A stretch of 64,000 nucleotides of DNA, taken from NCBI RefSeq assembly GCF_026712185.1, contig NZ_JAPPUX010000005.1:80365-144364 (forward strand). Direction: 5' to 3'. The DNA comes from Nocardioides pini. GTDB taxonomy: Bacteria > Actinomycetota > Actinomycetes > Propionibacteriales > Nocardioidaceae. A program made the position numbers and the translations under genes. Below, in pieces: positions 32,793-43,666 of this stretch. The first letter of the stretch is position 1. Each line of letters begins with the position of its first letter. The notes under the pieces were generated by a model, which worked only from the letters and a program-made list of their open reading frames with translations, made no database searches and was not told where the DNA came from.

Positions 32793-35560
32793 CGCCGGTC
32801 TCCGGGGTCCCCGCGGCGTCCTTCGGGAGAGTGACGCGGGTGGGGAGAAGGTCGTGGGGTGGTTCGCAATTCGACGAGGTCGCGGAGCTCGGCGTCCGAC
32901 AGCTCGGTGAGCGCCGTCTCGCCGCGCGAGAGCACGGAGTCGGCCAGCGACCGCTTGCGCGCGAGGAGCTCGGCGATCTTCTCCTCGATCGTGCCCTGCG
33001 TGATGAACCGGTGGACCTGCACCGGACGGGTCTGGCCGATCCGGTAGGCGCGGTCGGTCGCCTGGTCCTCCACGGCGGGGTTCCACCAGCGGTCGAGGTG
33101 GATCACGTGGTCGGCCCGCGTGAGGTTGAGGCCGGTGCCCCCGGCCTTGAGCGACAGCAGGAACACCGGCGTCTCCCCCGCCTGGAACCGGGCGACCATC
33201 GCGTCGCGCTCGCGCACCGGCGTACCGCCGTGGAGGAGCTGGTGCGGCACGCCGGCGGCGGCGAGGTGGCGCTCGAGCAGCCGCGCCATGGCGACGTACT
33301 GGGTGAAGACGAGCACGGCGCCGTCCTCGGCCATCACCGTGCCGACGAGCTCGTCGAGCAGCTCGATCTTCTCCGAGCGCCCGCGGAGCTTGGGGTTGGG
33401 CTGGCGGAGGAAGTGGGCGGGGTGGTTGCAGATCTGCTTGAGGCCGGTGAGCAGCTTCAGCACGAGGCCGCGCCGCGTCTCCTCGTCGGCCTCCTCGATG
33501 CGGCGCATCGACTCGCGCACCAGCGTCTCGTAGAGGACGACCTGCTCGCGGGTCAGGCCGAGCAGGTGGTCGGTCTCGGTCTTGGGCGGCAGCTCGGGCG
33601 CGACCCCGGGGTCGGACTTGCGCCGCCGCAGCAGGAACGGGCCGATGAGGTCGGCGAACTGCCGGGCCTTGGTGGGCTCGAGACCCGACTCGATGGGGCC
33701 GGCCCAGACCTTGCGGAAGGCGTTGCGGCTGCCGAGCAGGCCGGGGACCGCCCAGTCGAGGATCGACCACAGCTCGGTGAGGTCGTTCTCGACCGGGGTG
33801 CCGGTCAGCGCCACGCGGGCGGAGCCCGGGATGGCGCGCATCGCCCGGGCGGCGGCCGACCGCGAGTTCTTGATGTGCTGGGCCTCGTCGGCGACGACGA
33901 GCTCCCACGGGACCTCGGCGAGGAGGGCGGCGTCGTTGCGCATCGTGCCGTAGGTGGTGAGCACGAACCCGTCCGTGACGCCGTCGAGGTCGCGCGCGCT
34001 GCCGTGGTGGCGTCGTACGGCGACCCCCGGGGCGAAGCGCCGGATCTCAGCCTCCCAGTTGCCGAGCAGCGACGCCGGGCAGACCACGAGGGTGGGTGAG
34101 CCGCCGCGGTGCAGGTGCAGCGCGATGAGTGTGATCGTCTTGCCGAGCCCCATGTCGTCGGCCAGGCACGCCCCGAGGCCGAGCCCGGTCATCTCCGCCA
34201 GCCACGACAGGCCGCGGCGCTGGTAGTCGCGGAGCTCGGCCTGCAGCGCCTCCGGTGGGTCGACGAGCTCCCCTGTCGCGGCCTCGCGCACGCGGTCGCG
34301 GACCGCGAGCAGGCTCGCCCCGACGACCGCCTCGTAGGGGGCGTCCTCGATGTCGACGACGCCGGTCAGCGTGGCCGCCAGCGCCTGGACCGGGGTGACG
34401 GTCCGGATCAGCCGCTTGCGGGCGCGCTTGATCACGGCAGAGTCGACCGCGACCCAGTTGTCGCGCAGCTTGATGATCGGGCTGGTGGTGCGGGCCAGCT
34501 CGTCCATCTCGTCCTCGGACAGCTCCTCGCCGTGCAGCGACAGCTGCCACTCGAAGCCGAACAGCGCCTGCGGCCCGAAGAGGCCGTCCTGCAGGGGCTC
34601 CTCGCGGGTGCCGGCCGGTGAGCGCCGACCGAGCTCGACGCGCTGCGTCACGTCGCGGTCGAGGTACTTCGGCCACATGACCGGGTGGCCCGCCTCGGTC
34701 AGCGCCGCGGCGCCGCCGTCGAGGAGCGAGAGGATCTCGTCGGAGTCGAGGGTGATCTCGTCCGGGACCCGCAGGTCGAGCAGCCGGTCGAGGACCGGCC
34801 AGGCGTCGGCAGCGGAGCGCAGCGCGATGGCGGCGTGGGTGCGGGCCCGGTCGCCGAAGCCGTGGGCGGCCTCCGGTCCGGACTCGGCCCACAGCTCGGA
34901 GGCGTCGGCGAGGTGGGCGGGGTTGTCGACGGCGTGGACCTGCAGCACGAGGCGTACGGCACCGGCGACCAGCTCCTCCTCGTCTGCCTCCACGCGGAAC
35001 GAGATCGACACCAGGTGGGGCCGGTCGTCACGGCCCCGCGCACGGATGCGCGCGATCCGCTGCTGCAGCTCGTCGCTGAACGCGTCGGGGCTCGACGGCT
35101 CCGCCGGTGCACGGCCGGCCGCGGGACCGGGCGCGGGACCGCGGTGCCGCGAGCGTCCGGGCGTGGTGCGCGGCATGGTGTCGACCACCGCGTCGAGCAG
35201 GCCGCGGACCATGCCCTCGGCGGTCGCCTCGTCGAAGCCGTCCCACGCCCGGGAGCGCGCCAGCTCGGCGATGCGCCGCTCGTCGGCGGCATCGAGCCCG
35301 GCCACCTGCCAGTGCCGACCCTCGGGGTCGGGGGCGAAGCGGCCGGACGCCACGAGCTGGAGCCCCAGCAGCGCGGCGCCGGCGAGCAGCGCGACCGACG
35401 GGTGCACGTCGGCCCGGTCGCGGGCCTTGCCGAGCACCGGCAGCGCCCCGCGGATCGGCATCACGATCGTGCGGCGCTCGTCGGTGAACTCGACCGAGCC
35501 CTCCCGGGGCGGCTCCCCCACCAGCAACCTGGCGGGACCGGTGACCGGGACGAAGCTCAT
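32789..35560 (-). CDS. SNF2/HepA-type DEAD/DEAH-box ATPase
   Basis: A 923-residue SNF2 family translocase. The C-terminal half has motif I CLADDMGLGKT, motif II DEAQH, motif III SARVALTGTPVEN, motif V LSLKAGGTGLNL and motif VI DRAYRIGQT. The N-terminal about 450 residues contain a region I associate with bacterial SNF2 proteins (AGHPVMWPKYLDRD, then DNWVAVDSAVIKRARKRL) plus a variable low-complexity part. It should remodel protein-DNA complexes or stalled polymerase. It lies upstream of the SWIM gene in the same operon. A GAGAGGG site precedes the ATG. Confidence 0.93.
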   Translation of the reverse strand: MSFVPVTGPARLLVGEPPREGSVEFTDERRTIVMPIRGALPVLGKARDRADVHPSVALLAGAALLGLQLVASGRFAPDPEGRHWQVAGLDAADERRIAELARSRAWDGFDEATAEGMVRGLLDAVVDTMPRTTPGRSRHRGPAPGPAAGRAPAEPSSPDAFSDELQQRIARIRARGRDDRPHLVSISFRVEADEEELVAGAVRLVLQVHAVDNPAHLADASELWAESGPEAAHGFGDRARTHAAIALRSAADAWPVLDRLLDLRVPDEITLDSDEILSLLDGGAAALTEAGHPVMWPKYLDRDVTQRVELGRRSPAGTREEPLQDGLFGPQALFGFEWQLSLHGEELSEDEMDELARTTSPIIKLRDNWVAVDSAVIKRARKRLIRTVTPVQALAATLTGVVDIEDAPYEAVVGASLLAVRDRVREAATGELVDPPEALQAELRDYQRRGLSWLAEMTGLGLGACLADDMGLGKTITLIALHLHRGGSPTLVVCPASLLGNWEAEIRRFAPGVAVRRHHGSARDLDGVTDGFVLTTYGTMRNDAALLAEVPWELVVADEAQHIKNSRSAAARAMRAIPGSARVALTGTPVENDLTELWSILDWAVPGLLGSRNAFRKVWAGPIESGLEPTKARQFADLIGPFLLRRRKSDPGVAPELPPKTETDHLLGLTREQVVLYETLVRESMRRIEEADEETRRGLVLKLLTGLKQICNHPAHFLRQPNPKLRGRSEKIELLDELVGTVMAEDGAVLVFTQYVAMARLLERHLAAAGVPHQLLHGGTPVRERDAMVARFQAGETPVFLLSLKAGGTGLNLTRADHVIHLDRWWNPAVEDQATDRAYRIGQTRPVQVHRFITQGTIEEKIAELLARKRSLADSVLSRGETALTELSDAELRDLVELRTTPRPSPHPRHSPEGRRGDPGDRR

Positions 35561-35744
35561 GCACACCCTCTCTGTCCCCGCTCGACAGCGGGCACAGGGA
35601 CGGTAACGCCTCGGACCGACAGGGAGTTCCCGGCTCCGCAGCGGGCCGTCGTACGCCCGTCGCTCACCGGCCCACCCGTGGGGGTGACGCAGCCCACCGC
35701 GAAAACGATTACTCGTTGTCGGACGCAACCAATACCGTTGTCGG

Positions 35745-37316
35745 GTGACCGACACCCAGACCCAGACCGGCGCCACGCCGGAGTACTCCGACAAGCTCGA
35801 CAAGGGCGTCCTGATGGTGGCCGGCGTGGTCGTGCTGGGCGCGATCATGTCGATCCTCGACATCACCGTCGTCTCCGTCGCGCTCAACACGTTCCAGGAG
35901 GAGTTCGACGCCACGGCGGCCGAGGTCGCGTGGACGATGACCGGCTACACCCTCGCCCTCGCGAGCGTGATCCCGCTGACCGGCTGGGCCGCCGACCGCT
36001 TCGGCACCAAGCGCCTCTACCTGCTGGCCGTCGCGCTGTTCACGCTCGGCTCGGTGCTCTGCGCGGCCGCGACGTCGCTGGAGATGCTGGTCCTCTTCCG
36101 GGTGCTGCAGGGCCTCGGCGGCGGCATGCTGATGCCGCTCGGCATGACGATCCTGACCCGCGCCGCCGGTCCCGAGCGGGTCGGTCGCGTGATGGCGGTG
36201 CTCGGCATCCCGATGCTCCTCGGCCCGATCTTCGGCCCCATCCTCGGTGGTGCGCTGATCGAGAGCGCCTCGTGGCACTGGATCTTCCTGATCAACCTGC
36301 CGATCGGTGTCGCCGCGATCGTCTACGCCTGGATCGTGCTCCCCAAGGACCACGTCGAGCCGTCGGAGACCTTCGACTGGCTGGGCATGGTGCTGCTGTC
36401 GCCGGGTCTCGCCGCGTTCCTCTACGGCGTCAGCTCCATCCCCGAGGAGGGCACCGCGATGGCGCCCCGCGTCCTCGTGCCGATGGTCCTCGGCATCGTG
36501 CTGATCTGCGCGTTCGTCCCGTGGGCGCTCAACCGCAAGAACATCCACCCGCTGGTCGACCTGCGCCTGTTCGCCAACCGCAACCTGACCGTCGCGGTGA
36601 TCGCGATGACGCTCTTCGCGATCGCGTTCTTCGGTGCCTCGCTGCTGTTCCCGCTCTACTTCATCCAGGTCCGCGGCGAGGGCACCCTCGCCACCGGCTG
36701 GCTGCTGGCCCCGCAGGGCGTCGGCGCGATGATCACGATGCCGATCGCCGGGATCCTGGCCGACCGGATCGGCCCCGGCAAGATCGTCCTGGTCGGCATC
36801 ACCGTGATCACCGTCGGCATGGCGATGTTCACCCAGATCGGCGCCGACACGTCCTACCTCTACATCCTCAGCGCGCTGTTCATCATGGGTCTCGGCATGG
36901 GCGGCACGATGATGCCGATCATGACCGCCGCGCTCGCCACGCTGACCGCGCACAACGTGGCCCGGGGCTCGACCCTGCTCAACATCACCCAGCAGGTGGC
37001 GGCCTCCATCGGCACCGCACTCTTCTCGGTGATCCTCACCAACGAGCTCAAGGACTCGCGCTTCGTGGCCGCCGGCACCGCGCTGGCCGAGGCCGGTGAC
37101 GACCAGACCCAGGTCGCCGCCATCCTCGAGCGCTTCGGCATCTCGCCCGACCAGCTCGGCATCCTCCAGCAGCTGGTCACCAACGACATGGCCGACGCGT
37201 TCGCGACCGTGTTCATCGTCGCGACCATCCTGGTGGCCTGCTGCCTCATCCCGGCGGCGTTCCTGCCCCGCACGAAGGTCGCGCCCGTCGACCCGACCGC
37301 GGTGATGGGTCACTGA
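35745..37316 (+). CDS. MFS multidrug transporter, DHA2 (EmrB/QacA) type
   Basis: A 523-residue transporter predicted to have 14 helices. It has the DHA2 start IMSILDITVVSVALNTFQEE, motif A in LTGWAADRFGTKRLYL, and the motif C-like PMLLGPIFGPILGG. It is a proton-driven exporter of drugs or other small hydrophobic molecules. No regulator is adjacent. The GTG lies 6 nt after TACCGT (35733-35738). An exact repeat CGTTGTCGG occurs at 35714-35722 and 35736-35744, the second copy directly before the start codon. Confidence 0.9.
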   Translation: MTDTQTQTGATPEYSDKLDKGVLMVAGVVVLGAIMSILDITVVSVALNTFQEEFDATAAEVAWTMTGYTLALASVIPLTGWAADRFGTKRLYLLAVALFTLGSVLCAAATSLEMLVLFRVLQGLGGGMLMPLGMTILTRAAGPERVGRVMAVLGIPMLLGPIFGPILGGALIESASWHWIFLINLPIGVAAIVYAWIVLPKDHVEPSETFDWLGMVLLSPGLAAFLYGVSSIPEEGTAMAPRVLVPMVLGIVLICAFVPWALNRKNIHPLVDLRLFANRNLTVAVIAMTLFAIAFFGASLLFPLYFIQVRGEGTLATGWLLAPQGVGAMITMPIAGILADRIGPGKIVLVGITVITVGMAMFTQIGADTSYLYILSALFIMGLGMGGTMMPIMTAALATLTAHNVARGSTLLNITQQVAASIGTALFSVILTNELKDSRFVAAGTALAEAGDDQTQVAAILERFGISPDQLGILQQLVTNDMADAFATVFIVATILVACCLIPAAFLPRTKVAPVDPTAVMGH

Positions 37317-37341
37317 CCCGGCACCCCCCAGTACGTCGTCC

Positions 37342-37374
37342 GCGGCCCGTCCTCCAGCTCGGAGGGCGGGCCGC
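37342..37374 (+). terminator. Hairpin terminator of the DHA2 gene
   Basis: A 14-bp stem (37342-37355 with 37361-37374; GCGGCCCGTCCTCC, one G-U pair) with a 5-nt loop, 25 nt after the transporter stop. Confidence 0.75.
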
Positions 37375-37422
37375 CGTCGTACGTGCCCCAGCCCCTTCCC
37401 CTCGGCCCGGGTGCACGCGCGG

Positions 37423-37466
37423 GCGTCATCCGGAACGGGACCCATGGGTGCGGATCCGGATGACGC
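37423..37466. repeat. 44-bp palindromic repeat, solitary copy
   Basis: Inverted arms GCGTCATCCGGA and TCCGGATGACGC flank a 20-nt centre with GGGACC and GTGCGG. It aligns without gaps to the three tandem units at 39212-39398 (GCGTCAT..., ...ATGACGC, GGGACC and GTGCGG at the same offsets). It lies between the transporter terminator and the DGPF gene. Confidence 0.8.
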
Positions 37467-37586
37467 AGGGGCGATCGCGGAGGAAGATGCGAGAAAGTCC
37501 GCGCGGGCTGTCGATCCCGGGCCCGCAGCGGCGACGAGGTGGTGACCGAGCCCCGAGAGGCGGGGCCGAGACAGAGAGGCACGACC

Positions 37587-37952
37587 ATGAAGTACGTCCT
37601 GATGTACACCTCCCGCCCCGACCTCGCCGAGCAGACCGACCCCGAGGCCGCGCAGGCGATCTACAAGCGCGTCTACGAGTGGTTCGGGGAGAACGCCGGC
37701 GTGATGGCCGACTCCGGCGCCGAGCTGCTCGGTGTCGAGACCGCCACCACGGTCAAGCACGGCAGCGACGGCGCGGTCGTCGTCGACGGCCCGTTCAACG
37801 AGGCCAAGGAGGTCATCGGCGGGTTCAGCGTGATCGACGTGGCCGACATGGATGCCGCGATCGCGGTGGTGAAGAGCTGGCCGATGCTCGACCTGCCCGG
37901 TGTCGCGGTGGAGATCCGGCCGATGGTCGAGGACTACTCGCAGTTCGAGTGA
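37587..37952 (+). CDS. YCII-related DGPF protein, sigma-factor partner
   Basis: A 121-residue protein of the YCII/DGPF family with its name motif at residues 67-70 in VVVDGPFNEAKEVIGGF. It starts KYVLMYTSRPDLAEQT, and a helical middle contains EWFGENAGVM. Proteins of this kind are commonly encoded next to ECF42-type sigma factors, though their biochemical role is unclear. It ends 25 nt before the sigma gene and should be in the same transcript. A GAGAGG ribosome site precedes the ATG at 37587; the upstream extension includes repeat sequence. Confidence 0.88.
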   Translation: MKYVLMYTSRPDLAEQTDPEAAQAIYKRVYEWFGENAGVMADSGAELLGVETATTVKHGSDGAVVVDGPFNEAKEVIGGFSVIDVADMDAAIAVVKSWPMLDLPGVAVEIRPMVEDYSQFE

Positions 37953-37977
37953 CCCTCCGGACCTGACGGACCACGCG

Positions 37978-39198
37978 ATGCCGACCACGGACGACCTCCT
38001 CGCGCGCACCCTGCGCGAGGAGGCCGGCCCGCTGGTCGCCCGTCTGTCCCGACGGTTCGGCGACTTCGACCTCGCCGAGGAAGCCGTCCAGGGCGCCGTC
38101 GTCGAGGCGCTCACGTCCTGGCGGCGCGACGGCCCGCCGGACCGTCCCGGAGCGTGGCTCCAGGTCGCCGCGACCCGGAACGCGATGGACGGCATGCGGC
38201 ACCGCGACCGCCAGCGGGCGCTTGCCGCGCGCGCCGGCGCGGCGGGAGGGACGTACGACCCGGCGGACGGCACCGACGACCGGCTCGCGCTTCTCTTCGC
38301 CTGCTGCCACCCGGCACTCGCCCCGGACGCCCGGCTGGCGCTCACGCTGCGCGCCGTCGTCGGCCTCACCACCCCGCAGATCGCGCGCGCCTTCCTCGTC
38401 CACGAGTCGACGCTCGCCCAGCGCATCGTCCGTGCGAAACGCAAGATCGTCTCCGCCGGCATCGCGCTGACCGTCCCTCCGGAGGCGGACCTGACGGCGC
38501 GGCTCGACGACGTGCTGGCGGTCGTCTACGTCATGTTCAACGAGGGGTTCGTCTCCTCGACCGGGCCCACCCAGGACCGGGACCTCGCGGCCGACGCCGT
38601 GTGGCTCGCGGGCGTCATCGCCACGTCGCTGCCCCAGGAGGCGGAGGCGTGGGGGCTCGCGGCGCTGCTCACCATCCAGCACGCCCGCAGCCGGGCCCGG
38701 TTCGCCGACGGCGACCTGGTGCTGCTGCGCGACCAGGACCGCAGCCTGTGGGACCACGACGCGATCGCCGAGGGCGAGCGGCTGATCGAGCGCGCTGCCA
38801 CTCTCCGGCGGCCCGGGCGCTACCAGCTCCAGGCCGCGATCGCCGCCGTGCACGCGACGGGCGCGAGCTGGGCGGAGACCGACTGGCTGCAGATCTCGCT
38901 GCTCTACGAGGAGCTCGCCCGCCACGACCCCTCCCCCGTCGTACGCCTCAACCGCATCGTGGCCCACGCCCAGGTCGCCGGACCCGGCGACGCCCTCGCG
39001 TGGCTCGAGACGCTCGCCGGTCCGCTCGCGGACTACCACCTCTTCCACGCCACCCGCGCCGAGCTGCTCGCCGCCCTCGGCCGCGACGACGAGGCCGCGG
39101 CGGCCAACCGCCGGGCGCTCGAGCTGACCGCGAACGACGCCGAGCGGCGGCTGCTGGCCACGCGGCTCCACCGGCGCCCGATGTCCGACGGCTCCTGA
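37978..39198 (+). CDS. ECF42-like sigma factor with C-terminal extension
   Basis: A 406-residue protein. The first about 160 residues are an ECF sigma factor: region 2 with RFGDFDLAEEAVQGAVVEAL and the PGAWLQVAATRNAMDGMR segment, then region 4 with LTTPQIARAFLVHESTLAQR. The remaining about 240 residues (DUF6596 and TPR-like: AEAWGLAALLTIQHARSRAR, RYQLQAAIAAVHATGASW, LELTANDAERRLL) are the long extension typical of ECF42, which has no classical anti-sigma. With the DGPF gene just upstream this matches the known ECF42 layout. It should activate a small regulon, perhaps including its own operon. Confidence 0.88.
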   Translation: MPTTDDLLARTLREEAGPLVARLSRRFGDFDLAEEAVQGAVVEALTSWRRDGPPDRPGAWLQVAATRNAMDGMRHRDRQRALAARAGAAGGTYDPADGTDDRLALLFACCHPALAPDARLALTLRAVVGLTTPQIARAFLVHESTLAQRIVRAKRKIVSAGIALTVPPEADLTARLDDVLAVVYVMFNEGFVSSTGPTQDRDLAADAVWLAGVIATSLPQEAEAWGLAALLTIQHARSRARFADGDLVLLRDQDRSLWDHDAIAEGERLIERAATLRRPGRYQLQAAIAAVHATGASWAETDWLQISLLYEELARHDPSPVVRLNRIVAHAQVAGPGDALAWLETLAGPLADYHLFHATRAELLAALGRDDEAAAANRRALELTANDAERRLLATRLHRRPMSDGS

Positions 39199-39211
39199 CG
39201 CGCCCGCCCCT

Positions 39212-39398
39212 GCGTCATACGAACCGGGGGTTATACGTGCGGGTTCATGACGCTGACCAGACCCGGGGCCGAGCGTCATGCGAACCGGGACCTATACGTG
39301 CGGGTTCGTATGACGCTGACCAGACCCGGGGCCGAGCGTCATGCGAACCGGGACCTATACGTGCGGATTCATATGACGCTGACCAGACCCGGGGCCGG
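39212..39398. repeat. Three tandem 44-bp palindromes (63-bp units)
   Basis: Units at 39212-39272, 39273-39335 and 39336-39398. Each has arms like GCGTCATGCGAACC and GGTTCGTATGACGC (unit 1 left arm is the exact complement of unit 2 right arm), a centre with TATACGTGCGG, and a spacer TGACCAGACCCGGGGCC. The array fills the space between the sigma-factor gene and the convergent recQ gene. The solitary copy at 37423-37466 belongs to the same family. Confidence 0.88.
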
Positions 39399-39416
39399 GC
39401 GCGGGAGGGTCGGCGC

Positions 39417-41558
<2,142 letters not shown>

Positions 41559-41630
41559 CCCCCCTGTCTACCAACCGCCACCGACGACCGCACCGCCGCC
41601 TCCACAAGCACCCCGTCTCGAGCCCCCGCC

Positions 41631-41695
41631 CGGTAGTCCAGTGGCCAAACGCTGCCCAAGGGCCGGCCGCACGACCGTTTCCCACTGGACTACCG
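41631..41695 (-). repeat. 65-bp palindromic element after the SGNH gene
   Basis: Perfect 14-bp arms CGGTAGTCCAGTGG (41631-41644) and CCACTGGACTACCG (41682-41695), followed inward by a small bulge and five more pairs (AAACG with CGTTT). It is 24 nt past the SGNH stop and 72 nt before the recQ start, so it could end SGNH transcription. The minus-strand centre reads GGGAAACGGTCGTGCGG, which shares GGGA-N6-CGTGCGG with the 44-bp repeat. Confidence 0.72.
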
Positions 41696-41719
41696 CACCC
41701 GGCGGCCGAGCGGATCCCG

Positions 41720-42727
41720 TCAGCGGTTGCTGCGGGCGAGGAAGCGGTCGATGTCGACGCCGGCCCTGCGCGCGGCCCTGCGGGCCTCGGGGGTGGTGAG
41801 GTCGGGGGCGACGAAGGTCTCCTGCTCGATGGTGCGGTCGGCGTCGGCGTACTGCTGCTGGAGCGCGGCCTGCTCGTCGGCGCTGGCGGACGACGCGGCG
41901 GTGACCTCGGCGGTGACGGCCACGGTGGCCCCGGTGAGCAGCGGGCTCACGGTCGGCGTGTAGCCGTTCGCGTGGCCGGTGGCCTTGGGGTGGTAGCTCT
42001 CGCTGATCGGGTTGGAGAGGCCGTTGATCCACTCGTCGGCGTCGCAGACGGCGTGGCCGACGAAGCGGCTGGTCGGGTCGGCGAAGGAGAAGCCGGCGGC
42101 CGCGGCGGCGGTGGCCAGCCGCGCGTTGAGGAGGTCGGCGGTCTGGTTGAGCCGCGACTCCTCGGCGGGGGAGAACCACGTGAAGGCGTTGCAGTCCTCG
42201 CCGTTGAAGATGCGGGGGTAGCCCACGACGACGACCTTGGCGTAGGGCGCGCGGCCGCGGATGCCGGAGTAGAGGGTGGCGAGCCGCGAGGGCAGGGTGG
42301 CGTTGATGAAGGACTGGGCGGTGTTGATCGCCCTGTCGCAGCTGCTCATCCAGCCGGGCAGCGCGCACTCGGTCAGCACGTCGGCGAACCCGGCGTCGTT
42401 GCCGCCGACCGAGACGGAGACGTAGGAGGTCGCGGAGGTCAGCGCGGACAGCTGGGTGGTGGTCACGTCGGCGACGGTCGCGCCGGAACAGGCGCGGAAG
42501 TTGAGCGCGTAGCCACGAGCCGCGGCGATGAGGCTCGGGTAGGCGGCCGTCGAGCGCTGGCAGCCGGTGCCGTCGGCGAGGTACGACCGGGTGCCGGTGC
42601 CCGAGGAGTAGGAGTCGCCGAGGGCGACGTAGCCCGGGGCTGCGGCCTGGGCCGGCTGCAGCAGCAGCGGGGTGAGCAGGCCGGCGAGTGCGGTGCCGAG
42701 CACGGCGAGGCGGGACGTGCGGTTCAT
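41720..42727 (-). CDS. Secreted SGNH/GDSL-type hydrolase
   Basis: A 335-residue esterase/lipase-like protein with a Sec signal peptide (SRLAVLGTALAGLLTPLLL then AQA/A). The catalytic blocks are GDSYSSGTG (Ser), VSVGGNDAG (Asn) and the C-terminal His in SESYHPKATGHANGY with Asp a few residues before. Several Cys pairs fit an exported enzyme (CQRS, CSGA, CALP, CDRA). The C-terminal tail is Arg-rich and the mature enzyme is probably released outside. Its substrate is unknown; similar actinobacterial proteins act on lipids or O-acetylated sugars. It is followed by the 65-bp palindrome. Confidence 0.9.
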   Translation of the reverse strand: MNRTSRLAVLGTALAGLLTPLLLQPAQAAAPGYVALGDSYSSGTGTRSYLADGTGCQRSTAAYPSLIAAARGYALNFRACSGATVADVTTTQLSALTSATSYVSVSVGGNDAGFADVLTECALPGWMSSCDRAINTAQSFINATLPSRLATLYSGIRGRAPYAKVVVVGYPRIFNGEDCNAFTWFSPAEESRLNQTADLLNARLATAAAAAGFSFADPTSRFVGHAVCDADEWINGLSNPISESYHPKATGHANGYTPTVSPLLTGATVAVTAEVTAASSASADEQAALQQQYADADRTIEQETFVAPDLTTPEARRAARRAGVDIDRFLARSNR

Positions 42728-42748
42728 CTGATCGGTCCTGTCCGAGAA

Positions 42749-42815
42749 GGGCCACCCGAGTGTGGCCCCGATCACACTAGGGACAGGGCGGCCCGCTCCA
42801 CCAGACCGATCGGTC
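42749..42815 (-). promoter_or_regulatory. Inverted repeats upstream of the SGNH hydrolase gene
   Basis: A 7-bp hairpin GGGCCAC with GTGGCCC (42749-42768) lies 22-41 nt before the SGNH start. A perfect 12-bp palindrome GACCGATCGGTC (42804-42815) lies 77 nt before it and 15 nt after the comB stop. The first may sit in the leader; the second is a possible operator. Confidence 0.5.
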
Positions 42816-42829
42816 GGTTTCTGCGGGGG

Positions 42830-43639
42830 TCAGTCACCCACGCGTCGCAGCCGGGTGCCGGCCGGGGGGATCGAGGCGGCGTCGCGGAACGACTCACCCA
42901 CCAGCACCGGCACGACCTCGCTGACGTCGTGCTGGGCCGCGATCTCCACGTCGGCCACGAAGCCGGCCTCGGTCAGCTCGCGCCCGCCGGCGCAGTGGAG
43001 CAGGTCGTGGGGCAGCACCGCCGCCTGCCAGGCGGCGATCGCCATCCGCGCCTCGGGGCTGGCGCTGGCCTCGGCCTCCGCGTCGATCGCGGCCAGGACG
43101 GCACCGGCACCCCAGAGGTCCTCGGCCGCCGGCCTCAGGCTGTCGTCGTACCACCGCTCCCCCGCGGGTACGACGACCACGCTGGCGCCGTCGGCGACCC
43201 GCGGGCCCAGCCACCGGGCGACCGCACCGGCGTTGCGCAGGCACGCGCCGACGACCTGGGCGCCGGACTCCGCGAGCGCGAACGCGATCGTCGAGCCGTT
43301 GGGCGAGGGCAGGACGAGGCGCTGGACGCCCTCGACCTCCGCGAGGCTGGCCGGCGAGAGGGACACGTGGCGCGCGTCGCCGCGCGACATCGCCTCGAAC
43401 CGGCCGACGGCGAGCGTGGCGCCGTGGCGCAGGGCGTGCTCGGCGGCGCGGGAGTCCTTCCAGCGGAACGGGAAGACCTCGATGCCGCGCTCCAGCGCGA
43501 CGGTGAGCGTCGTGGTGAAGGACAGGACGTCGACCACGACGGCGTAGTCGGCCGGCACCGCCTCGGCACCGGTCGGCCCCCACTCCATGCGGAGCCGGTA
43601 GGTCGACTGGTCGTGTCCGGGCAGCGTCACGCGAGCCAT
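42830..43639 (-). CDS. comB: 2-phosphosulfolactate phosphatase (ComB family)
   Basis: A 269-residue protein of the ComB family, Mg2+-dependent phosphatases first described in methanogens for coenzyme M synthesis. The conserved blocks are VVVDVLSFTTTLTVAL, LVLPSPNGSTIAFAL, and GAQVVGACLRNAGAVARWL. Actinobacteria do not make coenzyme M, so the physiological substrate here is open; no other coenzyme M or sulfolactate genes are in the window. It is followed by the SGNH gene and lies 27 nt from the universal stress gene on the same strand. Confidence 0.85.
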   Translation of the reverse strand: MARVTLPGHDQSTYRLRMEWGPTGAEAVPADYAVVVDVLSFTTTLTVALERGIEVFPFRWKDSRAAEHALRHGATLAVGRFEAMSRGDARHVSLSPASLAEVEGVQRLVLPSPNGSTIAFALAESGAQVVGACLRNAGAVARWLGPRVADGASVVVVPAGERWYDDSLRPAAEDLWGAGAVLAAIDAEAEASASPEARMAIAAWQAAVLPHDLLHCAGGRELTEAGFVADVEIAAQHDVSEVVPVLVGESFRDAASIPPAGTRLRRVGD

Positions 43640-43666
43640 TCAACAACCCCGGCAAACCGTGGCCGG

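Noticed and set aside
35714..35744. CGTTGTCGG direct repeat as a regulator site of the DHA2 gene
   Set aside because: The second copy overlaps the predicted -10 and start region; 9 bp twice in GC-rich DNA is weak, so it is only mentioned with the gene.
37310..37609. 99-codon minus-strand frame downstream of the DHA2 transporter
   Set aside because: It overlaps a clear terminator hairpin and a 44-bp repeat; its good GC3 is explained by the GC-rich palindromes, and no family motif is present.
39212..39398. CRISPR array
   Set aside because: There are only three units, the spacers between the palindromes are the same sequence, and no cas genes are present.
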